From Parasphaerochaeta coccoides DSM 17374 (GTDB taxonomy: Bacteria; Spirochaetota; Spirochaetia; Sphaerochaetales; Sphaerochaetaceae), in assembly GCF_000208385.1 (NCBI RefSeq), contig NC_015436.1, positions 434,001-498,000 on the forward strand: a DNA stretch of 64,000 bases, in the 5' to 3' direction. This document shows, one piece after another, positions 45,710-54,861 of the stretch. Both the position numbers and the translations under genes were made by a program. The notes beneath the pieces were generated by a model, which made no database searches, was not told the DNA's origin, and saw nothing but the letters and a program-made list of their open reading frames with translations. Within the stretch, counting starts at the first letter, position 1; each line of letters begins with the position of its first letter.

Positions 45710-47053
45710 CTACAAGGCAAGATGAACAGCTACATCAACCAGAACACTATTTTTATTGATGCTCCATTCCTTTTCATTAAAAGGTAGAGTCATACCTATG
45801 TCAAATGCTAATGCACCCATTTTTACGAAAGCCGCGCCGGAGATTTTCGCGTTTTCAGGGGATGAGAAATCCGGCAGAGGTGTCGTGAACATGGATTCGG
45901 ATGTCTTGGAGAAAGTAAGCTCCAGGCCAATGAGCTTCAAAAGGTCAAAATCCATCCGCACCGTAGCCTCGAACGTCTGGTCTACCCACAGTTCATTGAC
46001 AAGGAATGATGTCGCGGAGGCTCCGAGATATATGCCTCCATCAAAAGCGGATAAGCCAATTCGTGCCTCAAGGAAAAGGTCGCCCAGGTTGAGAGTCCGG
46101 CGTTCTTCAAGATCATGGAATCCAGTCTTGAAATATGCCGGAATGAATTTTTCTCCTGACAAGGGGAACGTTGCTGCCATGTTGTATTGCAAGAAAGTCA
46201 GGAGATTTCCCCCAAAACCCAAACGGAAAGCCGTGGTAGACGTTTCCATGTTATGCCAGGAGGCTTGGATGGCGACATCCGTAAAAAGTTCCCATGAAAA
46301 GAATTTATGGTCAATCACCGTATAGCCGATGTCAAAGGCGGTCATCCACATCTCAGGTTTGACACGACTCTCTGGCATCGGTTGTGCCGCATCATTCTTT
46401 TCCTTCCGGTATCCTGTATCTTGTGCAAACGATGCGCCTACCACAAGTTTACCCTGCTTCCCGGCATTTCCGGCAGGTCGGATGCCGATGCGACTGGCGA
46501 AAAGGGAAGGGTAAAAGACATTGTCAGTCACCACGTGAAGGCTGATATTCATGTTGTCGGAATTTTGGTAGGAGAGAAGCGTGTTGATCCCTGGTCGGGT
46601 TTCATTGAAATAGACGGAGGTATCATAAAAGAAATTGAGGATAAGCCCGTCTCCCATGAAGACTCCGTTCAGCTTGCCCCAACGGAAATAAAAAGGATCG
46701 GCTTGGTTTCCCCAGACTACATACCTGACAAAAGAGGTGTAATGCTCAGCCGTGGTGAGTATGTATGTCAGGTTGTTTGTGTTTTCCTCCCGTGGCGGAG
46801 GTAGCCAGTTGGAAGGATCAAAGGCAAGGGAAAAAGGTTCTTTCGTATACAGGAAGCGTAACGAAAGGGCAAGTGAAACGTCGAGTTTTCCCACTGAAAA
46901 GTTTGGTTCGACATAGAGGATAAATGTCTGTGCTTCCAAATCGATGCTAGCCCCTGCGCTGCTATCAAGAGAAGAAAAAGATGCGGTAATGGAAACCGGG
47001 GAGGTGAGCAGAACCAACAGGAAAAGAATGATTGTCATGCGTTGTCGTGTCAT
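45710..47053 (-). CDS. Exported outer-membrane beta-barrel-type protein
   Basis: A 447-residue protein with a clear signal peptide (residues 1-24, IILFLLVLLTSPVSITASF). The mature part shows alternating strands and aromatic girdle residues with turns rich in Gly, Asn and Asp, and ends in VDVAVHLAL. No known domain is recognised. It follows the FecR-like gene on the same strand, 57 bases upstream of its start, so both surface proteins may share a transcript. GGAAGGAGAG precedes the ATG. Confidence 0.65.
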   Translation of the reverse strand: MTRQRMTIILFLLVLLTSPVSITASFSSLDSSAGASIDLEAQTFILYVEPNFSVGKLDVSLALSLRFLYTKEPFSLAFDPSNWLPPPREENTNNLTYILTTAEHYTSFVRYVVWGNQADPFYFRWGKLNGVFMGDGLILNFFYDTSVYFNETRPGINTLLSYQNSDNMNISLHVVTDNVFYPSLFASRIGIRPAGNAGKQGKLVVGASFAQDTGYRKEKNDAAQPMPESRVKPEMWMTAFDIGYTVIDHKFFSWELFTDVAIQASWHNMETSTTAFRLGFGGNLLTFLQYNMAATFPLSGEKFIPAYFKTGFHDLEERRTLNLGDLFLEARIGLSAFDGGIYLGASATSFLVNELWVDQTFEATVRMDFDLLKLIGLELTFSKTSESMFTTPLPDFSSPENAKISGAAFVKMGALAFDIGMTLPFNEKEWSINKNSVLVDVAVHLAL

Positions 47054-47185
47054 CTTGCTCTCCTTCCTTGCGGCTCGCTATTTATATAGTATACAAGAAT
47101 GCTGTAGAAAGAAAAAGATGATGATATTCATGCATGTTTATGTCAAAGGATGTCAAAGAATCTTCTCCGGTTGTTTAGTCTGAAC

Positions 47186-48484
47186 TCATCCGTCCATCAT
47201 GGTCTGGACAATATCACGGCAGGCATCTTCCTGTTCGGCAGGGACAAAGACTCTTACGCGGCGCAGGAGCCTGGCCGGGTTTTCTGATACTTTGCAGTCA
47301 AAGATGCCTGATACTGCGGAAAATGGGATTGTGCCGCCGTTTTCCGTGATGAGCGGTATATCGACCTCAAAGGAAAGGGGTTCAGGAATGTCGATGATGA
47401 CATCCCACGGGGAGAGTGCGTGAATCTTCCGGGAAAGCCGGGCATGGATGTTTTGCTTTATTTCTTTTCGTTCAGCGAGATTCAGACTCTGCCGGTGGTT
47501 TTGATTTCCCTCATCATATGGTTTGTCATAACAAGGCACGTACAGTCTATTGTCCCGCACATGGGAAATCAGGGCGAGCGCGGGGTGGGAATGTAAACAT
47601 GAAAGGAAGGAAAACTGCTCGTCATCCAGTCCATAGAGATCATCGGCGTGCAAGTCGCCGTCGTCAAGAGTGGTGATGACCGCCTCTTTGATCATTGCCG
47701 TTGCCGCACGATTCCTCTTGTGCCAGTAGACATTGCGGTACATCTGATATTTGCTGAAAAGCAGGTGTTCAATGGAGCCTGCTGCACGATCGGGAACCGC
47801 AGGCATCCCTTCATGAATATATATTTTGTTGATGATGTACGATGTATCTTGGCTTCCGTAGGGGACGCCGCAAAAGAATGCGTCACGGTTGAGATAATCA
47901 AGTTTGTCAGGATCCAGCGTACCGGAGAGCAAGGCGCGGTAGAACCGGATTTCATCTGATGAAGGCGGCTGGCTGTCATCTATGATCTCGCAGACATCAT
48001 TGGCATCAATCCCTGCTTTGTCCAACGCGTCATGTAGTTCTTTGTCGGCGCGGATGATTCGGGTTCCGAGAAATTCGTGTTTAAGCAAGGGTAGTTCCTT
48101 CAAGGAATGGGCATAAGGGAAATGTCCCAGGTCATGGAGCAGCGCTGCCGCCAGGAACGCGGATATGCCGTTGATGGTCAGATTGCCATCCTTGCCTTCA
48201 TTGATGCTGTGGCGCAGCAGGGAAGCGGAAATGAGACGGGCGACATGGTAAACTCCCAGGCTATGGTTCAGGCGGGTATGCACGGCTCCCGGATAGGTGA
48301 GGTAGGCGGGGCCCAGTTGTTTGATGCGTCCGAGCTTCTGAAAAGCCACGGTTGCCCTGATGCGGTCGAAGTTTTCGTTTAGGAGGATGTTTCCCCACAA
48401 AGGGTCGCGGACAGGTTCTTGGAAACTGCCATCCAGCCATGAAAGGATTACCTGGGGATCTTTTTGGTCTCCGGAAAATTTCAT
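47186..48484 (-). CDS. HD-domain phosphohydrolase
   Basis: A 432-residue cytoplasmic hydrolase of the dGTPase-like HD superfamily (YwfO-like). The metal site is formed by H in HTRLNHSLGVYHVARL near residue 68, HD in LLHDLGHFPYAH near 115 and the later D in SGTLDPDKLDYLNRD near 190. It may hydrolyse nucleotides or phosphoesters; the substrate is not known. It is the last core gene before the tRNA-Met site and the AT-rich block. Confidence 0.88.
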   Translation of the reverse strand: MKFSGDQKDPQVILSWLDGSFQEPVRDPLWGNILLNENFDRIRATVAFQKLGRIKQLGPAYLTYPGAVHTRLNHSLGVYHVARLISASLLRHSINEGKDGNLTINGISAFLAAALLHDLGHFPYAHSLKELPLLKHEFLGTRIIRADKELHDALDKAGIDANDVCEIIDDSQPPSSDEIRFYRALLSGTLDPDKLDYLNRDAFFCGVPYGSQDTSYIINKIYIHEGMPAVPDRAAGSIEHLLFSKYQMYRNVYWHKRNRAATAMIKEAVITTLDDGDLHADDLYGLDDEQFSFLSCLHSHPALALISHVRDNRLYVPCYDKPYDEGNQNHRQSLNLAERKEIKQNIHARLSRKIHALSPWDVIIDIPEPLSFEVDIPLITENGGTIPFSAVSGIFDCKVSENPARLLRRVRVFVPAEQEDACRDIVQTMMDG

Positions 48485-48596
48485 GGTTTCATACTAATCG
48501 TTGTGGAAGTCCCTGTCCATAGACTGGTTTTGCAGGTCTGGAAAAGCGTTTGCTTTTGCCATTTTTCTACTGCCGAATCTTTACTTTCGGCTCGTC

Positions 48597-48625
48597 TTGA
48601 CAGATACGGAGGCAATCTGTATAGT
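48597..48625 (+). promoter_or_regulatory. Promoter of tRNA-Met
   Basis: Perfect TTGACA (48597-48602), 17 bases, TATAGT (48620-48625), ending 39 bases before the tRNA 5' end. Confidence 0.85.
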
Positions 48626-48664
48626 TCCGTTGTTGTCGATACGACAAGCCAGTACAGGTTCCAT

Positions 48665-48737
48665 GGCGGCGTAGCTCAGTTGGTAGAGCACACGGCTCAT
48701 ATCCGTTAGGTCAGGGGTCCGAGTCCCTTCGCCGCTA
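48665..48737 (+). tRNA. tRNA-Met (anticodon CAT)
   Basis: Folds as a cloverleaf: acceptor GGCGGCG/CGCCGCT with one G-T pair, D stem GCTC/GAGC, anticodon loop CTCATAT, T loop TCCGAGT, discriminator A. CAT anticodons also occur in initiator and Ile2 tRNAs; the G1-U72 pair and the anticodon stem without three G-C pairs argue against an initiator. No terminator hairpin follows; the AT-rich block begins 80 bases on. Confidence 0.88.
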
Positions 48738-48754
48738 AAACATTTTTGTTTTTC

Positions 48755-48784
48755 TTGACGCTTTGGAAAAATAAGAAATTATAT
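48755..48784 (+). promoter_or_regulatory. Likely promoter of the AT-rich biosynthetic block
   Basis: TTGACG (48755-48760), 18 bases, TTATAT (48779-48784), 35 bases before the TTG start of the first gene. It lies in the short gap after tRNA-Met and would drive the whole co-directional set. Confidence 0.6.
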
Positions 48785-48819
48785 AAATATAACAGTTTTT
48801 CTGGAAATGGAGAGGAGTA

Positions 48820-49494
48820 TTGCAGTATACAAACGATTATATTTTTAAAAACAAAGAGAAAGTTATTTTTAAGAAGAATGAAATAATAGCTGGCGAAAAT
48901 ATTTCTATTGTCCTCTTTAAACCAGATTGTTTTTATAAAAAGAGAGATGATATCGTTTTGTATGACATTATTAGATCTATTTTTGATTTTTATATATGCA
49001 AGAACTCAATGAGAATTTCAATTGAAGCGTGGATAAATACAACACATAAGAAGATTGTATCTTCATATACTAATCTGCATTATCTTGATTTAGTTTACAA
49101 AAATGGTAAGGGAAATACATGGTTAGATGCGGGATTAAAATATATCCAAAATGCTGATTTGAACTATCACTATCCCATAATTTTTATTTTGCTTGTTGGA
49201 CCACATTCTTCAAAGGATTGTATTAAGCAGTTTGTGGATTATTTCTTTAGGATTAATCCCAAGTTATCATCTCATGAGAACACCAAAGTGTTCAACTCTT
49301 CCCCATATTTAAACTCTTTAACTGAAATAAAAAACAAGTATATACATAAAAAAGATAATTTGCTTCATGCATCGGATAATCCTTATGAATGTTTACGAGA
49401 GCTAACAGCCTTTGCAAAATATTATTTGTCGGGAGAAGAATATGAAAACATTCTCAGAGTGGTCGGTAAAAATTGCTTTAACGTCGAATTGTAA
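48820..49494 (+). CDS. Unknown protein, possibly a degenerate VWA domain
   Basis: First gene of the AT-rich block, 224 residues. I do not recognise it with confidence. ISIVLFKPD, GNTWLDAGLKYI and YPIIFILLVGPHSSKD lie in the order of strand and loop elements of von Willebrand A domains, but the DxSxS metal site is absent. Such VWA proteins sit in several peptide-modification and tellurite-type clusters as scaffolds. The start is a TTG at 48820 supported by GGAGAGGAG 4 bases upstream. It overlaps the next gene by 53 bases. Confidence 0.6.
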   Translation: MQYTNDYIFKNKEKVIFKKNEIIAGENISIVLFKPDCFYKKRDDIVLYDIIRSIFDFYICKNSMRISIEAWINTTHKKIVSSYTNLHYLDLVYKNGKGNTWLDAGLKYIQNADLNYHYPIIFILLVGPHSSKDCIKQFVDYFFRINPKLSSHENTKVFNSSPYLNSLTEIKNKYIHKKDNLLHASDNPYECLRELTAFAKYYLSGEEYENILRVVGKNCFNVEL

Positions 49495-50329
49495 TTATTC
49501 TTGTTTTTATTGTAATGATTCTCTAATCCAAGCCCAGAAAAAAAGATTGGATTATGACAAGGTTTCTGCTTTTTTAAAAGCTGCCGCTAACTTGGGAATT
49601 ACGAGAGAAATTCATTGGACAGGAGGAGAATGCACATTAGAAAATCTTGAGGCGTATATGCAACTAGCACATGTTTTGGGGTTCAAGAAGCAAGCAATTA
49701 CATCTAATGGGTTACTGATTGACAAGCATATGGATGCTTTTATTAAGTATAATTTAGAACGGGCAAACCTAAGCATAGACTCTCTCGATAATCAAAAATA
49801 TTTGGAGATTACCGGTATTGATGGTCTCGATAAGGTATTAGAAAATACTCGAAAACTGTTAGACAACAATATAAAAGTAAAGTTCAATGTGGTTTTGATG
49901 CGTCGAAATGTCGACGAAGTATTGGATTTTATTGAATATACTAAACATAATAATATTACTTTAAAAATACATGAGTTATGGAATTATGGTGATGAAAGCC
50001 AATTTCATAAAGAGTATATTGATATTCATTCGATTGAATTATCTATTAAACAATTAGGTTATGATATCGATGAAATTCCTGTCGATTTGCCAACTATAAA
50101 ATATTTCAAGAAAGGCGATCATAATATTGGATTACTTTCTTCTCCCAAAAAAGGAATATGTAATTCAAGATTTTGTAAGCAAATTAAACTTTACGCAGAT
50201 GGAACAACTTGTGAGGGTTGTAGAATTAACAATTACTCGAATCTAGATTTTTTGTTATCCGATTTAATGAATAGTCGGCGACTGGGCGAAATTAAATGGG
50301 GGGATAAAGAGCATGAAGCAGATTTATAA
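49442..50329 (+). CDS. Radical SAM enzyme, MoaA-like (first)
   Basis: A 295-residue radical SAM enzyme. The SAM-binding cluster ligands are C17, C21 and C24 (CNYSCFYC), followed by a GGE motif (WTGGECTLE) that contacts SAM. The C-terminal part has CNSRFCKQIKLYADGTTCEGC, laid out like the second cluster of MoaA. MoaA acts on GTP, so a nucleotide or a peptide substrate is possible. ATG 49442 preceded by GGGAG is preferred to ATG 49412. It overlaps the next radical SAM gene by 17 bases. Confidence 0.88.
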   Translation: MKTFSEWSVKIALTSNCNYSCFYCNDSLIQAQKKRLDYDKVSAFLKAAANLGITREIHWTGGECTLENLEAYMQLAHVLGFKKQAITSNGLLIDKHMDAFIKYNLERANLSIDSLDNQKYLEITGIDGLDKVLENTRKLLDNNIKVKFNVVLMRRNVDEVLDFIEYTKHNNITLKIHELWNYGDESQFHKEYIDIHSIELSIKQLGYDIDEIPVDLPTIKYFKKGDHNIGLLSSPKKGICNSRFCKQIKLYADGTTCEGCRINNYSNLDFLLSDLMNSRRLGEIKWGDKEHEADL

Positions 50330-51320
50330 TCAATGGCATTTAAGGATTTTTTCTACGCCGAAGTGTAATTTGCGGTGCATATACTGTAATCCAGAAGGTA
50401 AGTTTGAAGATCGCAAAATTATGGACGAACAAGTGTTGAATAATGTTATTAAAGCATGTAGTGAATTATCTTTCAAAGGGGTTCATTTTACTGGAGGTGA
50501 ACCAATGATGAGAGAAAATATTATATTGGCCATCAAGTATTGTAAAAACCTTAATTATCATGATATAAGCATGACAACAAATGGAACAGAGTTATTTAAC
50601 CGAAATATTGAAGAACTTGCTCATGCAGGGTTAAAAAGGGTAAATATTAGTTTAGATACAATGTATCGAAATGAATATAAAAAATTATGTGGGTTTGATT
50701 CCTTATTGACAGTAAAAGATTCGATAATAAAGGCTTGTTCATTTTTTTCTTTTGTAAAAATTAATTCAGTCCTATTGCGAAATAATTTGGATAGTATTTC
50801 ATCGCTAATTGATTTTATTCTTTCAATTAAATCAAAGAATATATCACTTAAACTCATTACACTAATGCCTTGCAATCCAATCATGATTACTGAATCCGGA
50901 CATGATTTATTTCACTCAGAGGTTATTGCAGAAGAAGAATTATTAACATATTTGAGGAACAAGTATGATGTAGTTAAAACATGTAGAGTTGTTCCTGGTG
51001 ATAATCCTAATACAGTCCACATGACTTTAGATGGGTTATCTGTGGAATATTTATCTATGCCATCTTGGAATTATAAATGTGCTGATGCAGGATGTAAAAA
51101 ATTCCGGTTGTCACCATATGGCGAACTATCAATTTGTTTAAACGATAATCCTTACAATATAAATGGATTATCTGTCGAAGAAATTAGAGATATTATCCGG
51201 ATGAAAGTAGATTCTAAGGAAGAGACTCTGCCTAAAGATCGGATACATTATGCAAAAACCATAGGTGCAGTTCGATTTGGAAATGTTTATGGACGGACTG
51301 ATATAAATACTTTTCAATAA
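50313..51320 (+). CDS. Radical SAM enzyme, MoaA-like (second)
   Basis: A 335-residue enzyme related to the preceding one. Cluster ligands C18, C22 and C25 (CNLRCIYC), GGEPMM for SAM binding, and a C-terminal CADAGCKKFRLSPYGELSICL block matching the MoaA second cluster. Both radical SAM proteins begin with a similar Trp-containing strand (W-x-x-(K/R)I), which suggests an old duplication. Having two such enzymes side by side points to two successive radical steps or a heterodimer. The ribosome site GGGGGGATAAAGAG lies inside the previous gene. Confidence 0.88.
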   Translation: MKQIYNQWHLRIFSTPKCNLRCIYCNPEGKFEDRKIMDEQVLNNVIKACSELSFKGVHFTGGEPMMRENIILAIKYCKNLNYHDISMTTNGTELFNRNIEELAHAGLKRVNISLDTMYRNEYKKLCGFDSLLTVKDSIIKACSFFSFVKINSVLLRNNLDSISSLIDFILSIKSKNISLKLITLMPCNPIMITESGHDLFHSEVIAEEELLTYLRNKYDVVKTCRVVPGDNPNTVHMTLDGLSVEYLSMPSWNYKCADAGCKKFRLSPYGELSICLNDNPYNINGLSVEEIRDIIRMKVDSKEETLPKDRIHYAKTIGAVRFGNVYGRTDINTFQ

Positions 51321-51332
51321 AAAAGGAATTGT

Positions 51333-52103
51333 ATGAGAGAAATTAATATCCCAAATTATTTAATTGATTCTTTTAGAACGCTTTATTTGGCGGGATCTTA
51401 TGTTGAGGGCTTTAATACAACAACATCAGATATAGATATATATGAAATTTGTAAAGACGAACATCCTAAGGCAGATAGGGTTTGGGATTATAGGAAGATT
51501 CAAGACATCCATGATAATGGCATACATTATGAAATAGAATTAATTCCCGAAAAGCATATTAGTGATCTAAAGAAGAAAGTCGAATGCTCCATTAAGGAAT
51601 TAGATGACAATAATTTTATCTTAAGTTTCCATGAATTTCAAATGATATGGGATATAATTATTGGAGTCCCCATTGGTGATAAGACCTCGTTCAGGGAATA
51701 TCAAACATACTTTTTGGAGAAAAAAAATCAAATCTCAATTCTCCTTGTAAAACAGAATGGATTGTTTGTTCGAAATGCTTATGAAGATATTTTGGGCTTA
51801 ATGCAAGCTGATGACTATTTTTCTGCATATTTTCGTAGTATAGATTTACTTAATCGTACCGCGGACTTATTAATCGCATTTAATGAAATATTAAATACAA
51901 AAACAAAATGGCGATATAAGAAACTTGGTCAGGCGGGCTTATATACGTTCCAAAAGAAATATTATACTTTTTTTGCAGAAAAGGTTATCAGGTCTCAGAT
52001 TTTCATTGAGGAGATTATTCAATTTTGTCATAAAGAAATATCCAAACTGGGTATTAACAAGGACGCACAAGAATGGATAGATTTGACAAAATACTATGGA
52101 TAA
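51333..52103 (+). CDS. Nucleotidyltransferase (first of three)
   Basis: A 256-residue protein of the pol-beta/kanamycin nucleotidyltransferase superfamily. The active site is intact: GSYVEGFNTTTSDIDIY near residues 20-36, with GS and the paired Asp that bind metal and the nucleotide phosphates. A third acidic residue (EIELIPE) lies near residue 70. The C-terminal part is helical. It would transfer a nucleoside monophosphate to a small molecule, peptide or protein. AAAGGAA precedes the ATG. Confidence 0.8.
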   Translation: MREINIPNYLIDSFRTLYLAGSYVEGFNTTTSDIDIYEICKDEHPKADRVWDYRKIQDIHDNGIHYEIELIPEKHISDLKKKVECSIKELDDNNFILSFHEFQMIWDIIIGVPIGDKTSFREYQTYFLEKKNQISILLVKQNGLFVRNAYEDILGLMQADDYFSAYFRSIDLLNRTADLLIAFNEILNTKTKWRYKKLGQAGLYTFQKKYYTFFAEKVIRSQIFIEEIIQFCHKEISKLGINKDAQEWIDLTKYYG

Positions 52104-52657
52104 GAGAAAGGCTAAGTAGCCTACAAATATCACAAAATGATATATCAATTCTAGGGGTTTGTGGTTCCTATGGGAGATGTGATTTCACTCCTAGTTCTAA
52201 TATTGATATCATGTATATTAATAAAAATTTGTCGCTAGAAACAAAGCAAAGATATGTTACAGGTATTTTCCCAAATGATGTAATACGCATTCATGAATTC
52301 AAAAATGGTAATTTTTTCATTAATGAAATCGATTCAATTATTCTAAGGATTCTTTTCTTGTCTGAAACGATACCTTTCTTTTGTGAAAACTCTTATTGGG
52401 AATTGTACTCAAGAGTTAGTAATTCATTATTAAGAACACACATCAATCCGCAGGAATTGGTTGACTACAAATTATCAAAATATGATATAATTCAAGTCAA
52501 AAAAAGAGAAAGAGTTCAATCTATTTTTCCTCTCCAAATTCGATATGTTTTTTATATACTAGAGTATGAAAATCTAGATTTGCAAAAAAAGATTAATAAC
52601 CTTCCTTTTCTGCAAAAGTATGAAATTATCAAAAATAAAAAGAGGTTTACCTTATGA
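52073..52657 (+). CDS. Nucleotidyltransferase-fold protein with altered metal site (second)
   Basis: A 194-residue protein with CGSYGRCDFTPSSNIDIMYI near residues 30-49. The GS loop is kept, but the first metal-binding Asp of SDxD is Asn (S-N-I-D). It may be an inactive partner or act with a different metal arrangement. It overlaps the first nucleotidyltransferase gene by 31 bases, so the two may form a pair. Confidence 0.7.
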   Translation: MDRFDKILWIRERLSSLQISQNDISILGVCGSYGRCDFTPSSNIDIMYINKNLSLETKQRYVTGIFPNDVIRIHEFKNGNFFINEIDSIILRILFLSETIPFFCENSYWELYSRVSNSLLRTHINPQELVDYKLSKYDIIQVKKRERVQSIFPLQIRYVFYILEYENLDLQKKINNLPFLQKYEIIKNKKRFTL

Positions 52658-53616
52658 GTTTTCGTTTGGATTGGTTAAAAACAAAAGAAAGTCAGTATGA
52701 TATTAACTTATGGCGCGATAAGTATTTTTTTGGTTTTGATTCTTCAGTTATTAAGTCTGCAAGAAAAATTATGGACTACGGATGCGGGGTTGGATATTAC
52801 CTTATTCCTCTTTCACAGCAAGAAGAATACGAAGTTATTGGCGTAGAAAAAGATTTAGATATAATTGGTTATTTAGAATCGATTGGGCAAAAAAATGTAA
52901 TAAATCTTACTAGATTTGAAGAAATAGTTAAGAATGAATCAATGAAATTTGATTTAATTTTATTAATTGATGTTCTTCATAATTATTATTTTTCAATGAC
53001 AGATAGAGCTTTACTAATCTTGAAACTTAAGAAATGTTTATATGAACATGGTCGTATCGTGGTAACATTCAATCATATTTCTGAAAATGAAAGAGAAAGA
53101 ATTTGTTACATTTTCCACATGCTTGGCTTTCAATTATATGAAAAAACTAAATTGAAAGTAATTCATGATGGGCTTCTCAAGTTTGAAACTTTCTATTTTT
53201 TTAGCTTAGAAAGCAATACAAAGCAAACAGATAATTTTTTTCCGTTTCTTTTCTCAAATGTCAAAGACGATATACTTAAAAAATTAGCGTATTCATTGCA
53301 TACGAACTCATTCATAGATATGGAAAAATATGTTGAAAACATAAGCGAACAATATAAAAAGATTTATTTAGAGAATTTCTTTCAAATCCTTGTTGATAGC
53401 AAAAAATTTGAAAAAATATTTCTCTTATTACGGGAACCCTTTGAAATAAAATATAAAAATGATGAATTTGGCGCGGAAATTATTTCTGTGAATAATAGGC
53501 TAAAAGAACAGAATAAAAGATTTGGAGACATTTTTTTCTGGAAAGATTCATTGCTAGAAATAATCATCTCTTCGAAAGATGATACAATAAAAATACATTA
53601 TATTAGTTTTAAATAA
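52654..53616 (+). CDS. SAM-dependent methyltransferase
   Basis: A 320-residue class I methyltransferase. Motif I is MDYGCGVGYYLIPLS near residue 38, followed by an acidic strand end VIGVEKD and the motif IV-like FDLILLIDVLHNYY near residue 100. The C-terminal 140 residues after the fold are of unknown role and very rich in Lys, Phe and Ile. It overlaps the previous gene by 4 bases (ATGA). Likely tailors the block's product. Confidence 0.82.
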   Translation: MSFRLDWLKTKESQYDINLWRDKYFFGFDSSVIKSARKIMDYGCGVGYYLIPLSQQEEYEVIGVEKDLDIIGYLESIGQKNVINLTRFEEIVKNESMKFDLILLIDVLHNYYFSMTDRALLILKLKKCLYEHGRIVVTFNHISENERERICYIFHMLGFQLYEKTKLKVIHDGLLKFETFYFFSLESNTKQTDNFFPFLFSNVKDDILKKLAYSLHTNSFIDMEKYVENISEQYKKIYLENFFQILVDSKKFEKIFLLLREPFEIKYKNDEFGAEIISVNNRLKEQNKRFGDIFFWKDSLLEIIISSKDDTIKIHYISFK

Positions 53617-53628
53617 TGGGAGATAGCT

Positions 53629-54843
53629 ATGAAATTGATCTCACAATACAAAGGACTGAATAAAAACTTTTATATTATGACTTTTACTGTACTAATTAAT
53701 TGTGCAGGAAGTTTTGTTTCTGTTTTCTTATCTTTGTACCTAACTATTATGCTCGGTTTTAATACTGCGTATACAGGCTTAATTGTTTCAATATATACAT
53801 TATTACATATTCCGGGTTCTCTGATTGGTGGAAAACTTGCTGATGCTTGTGGACGAAAAGTGACAATGGTCGTCAGCCAAATCATTATGGGAGTATGCTT
53901 TATTCTTGCAGGCTTTATCTTATATTCTGAATTTGTTTTAATCGTATTGTTTATCGCAAACTTTTGCGATGGAATAACAGACCCCGCTCGAAGTGCTTTA
54001 GAAGTAGATATGACCACTCCACAAGACAGACAAGTTGCTTTCAGCCTTTTATACCAAGCCTTCAACATTGGTTTTGCAATAGGACCACTTCTTGCTGGCA
54101 TGCTTTTTTATTCTCATCCGCAATGGTTGTTCTGGGGGAATGGGATTGCGTTGATTACTTCAATTTTGGCGGTGACTTTGTTTGTCCCTGATTATAGGCC
54201 TAAAATAATACCAAATTCACCAGACACAATTAACAATTCTGGTGAGAATGCAGTTGAGGGTTCAATAGTAAAGGTATTGCTCTCTCGCCCACAATTGCTT
54301 CTATTCTCTGTTGGGGTTTTCTTTGTTGCATTTTCTTATAAACAAATATCATTTGTGTTGCCAATACAGTTAAACACAATGTTTGGTGCTGACGGAGTAC
54401 GAATATATGGAATTGTTGCAGCTATAAATGCCTTTTCTGTAATTATTTTGAATCCTGTGATATTAAATATAAGTAAGAAAAATAACATTTTAAAAAATAT
54501 CCTATTTGCTATTCTACTTTATGCAATTGCTTTTTCTTTTTTGGGATTTGCGAATATTCCTTGGCATTTTTTCCTACTAACTTTGCTTTATACAATAGGA
54601 GAAATACTGTTAAATAATAATTCGAAAGCTTATCAAAATAATAATACACCCGTAAACTTTAGGGGCCGGTTTAATGCCATACTTCCATTATATAAAACAT
54701 CTGGTACCATGATTGCGCCAATCATTGGTGGGATTATTTTATCCAGATACTCTTATATTGTGTTATGGATACTCTCTGGAAGCTTGTCATTAATAACTTA
54801 TTTTATTTATTTGCACATATATAAAAAATATGAGAGTAAATAA
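53629..54843 (+). CDS. MFS transporter, probable exporter
   Basis: A 404-residue transporter with twelve hydrophobic helices. Motif A appears as GGKLADACGRKVTM after helix 2, typical of drug and peptide efflux members. In this setting it most likely exports the pathway product and gives part of the self-protection. Ribosome site GGGAGATAG precedes the ATG. Confidence 0.85.
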   Translation: MKLISQYKGLNKNFYIMTFTVLINCAGSFVSVFLSLYLTIMLGFNTAYTGLIVSIYTLLHIPGSLIGGKLADACGRKVTMVVSQIIMGVCFILAGFILYSEFVLIVLFIANFCDGITDPARSALEVDMTTPQDRQVAFSLLYQAFNIGFAIGPLLAGMLFYSHPQWLFWGNGIALITSILAVTLFVPDYRPKIIPNSPDTINNSGENAVEGSIVKVLLSRPQLLLFSVGVFFVAFSYKQISFVLPIQLNTMFGADGVRIYGIVAAINAFSVIILNPVILNISKKNNILKNILFAILLYAIAFSFLGFANIPWHFFLLTLLYTIGEILLNNNSKAYQNNNTPVNFRGRFNAILPLYKTSGTMIAPIIGGIILSRYSYIVLWILSGSLSLITYFIYLHIYKKYESK

Positions 54844-54861
54844 TTAACGGGAGGGAGTAAA

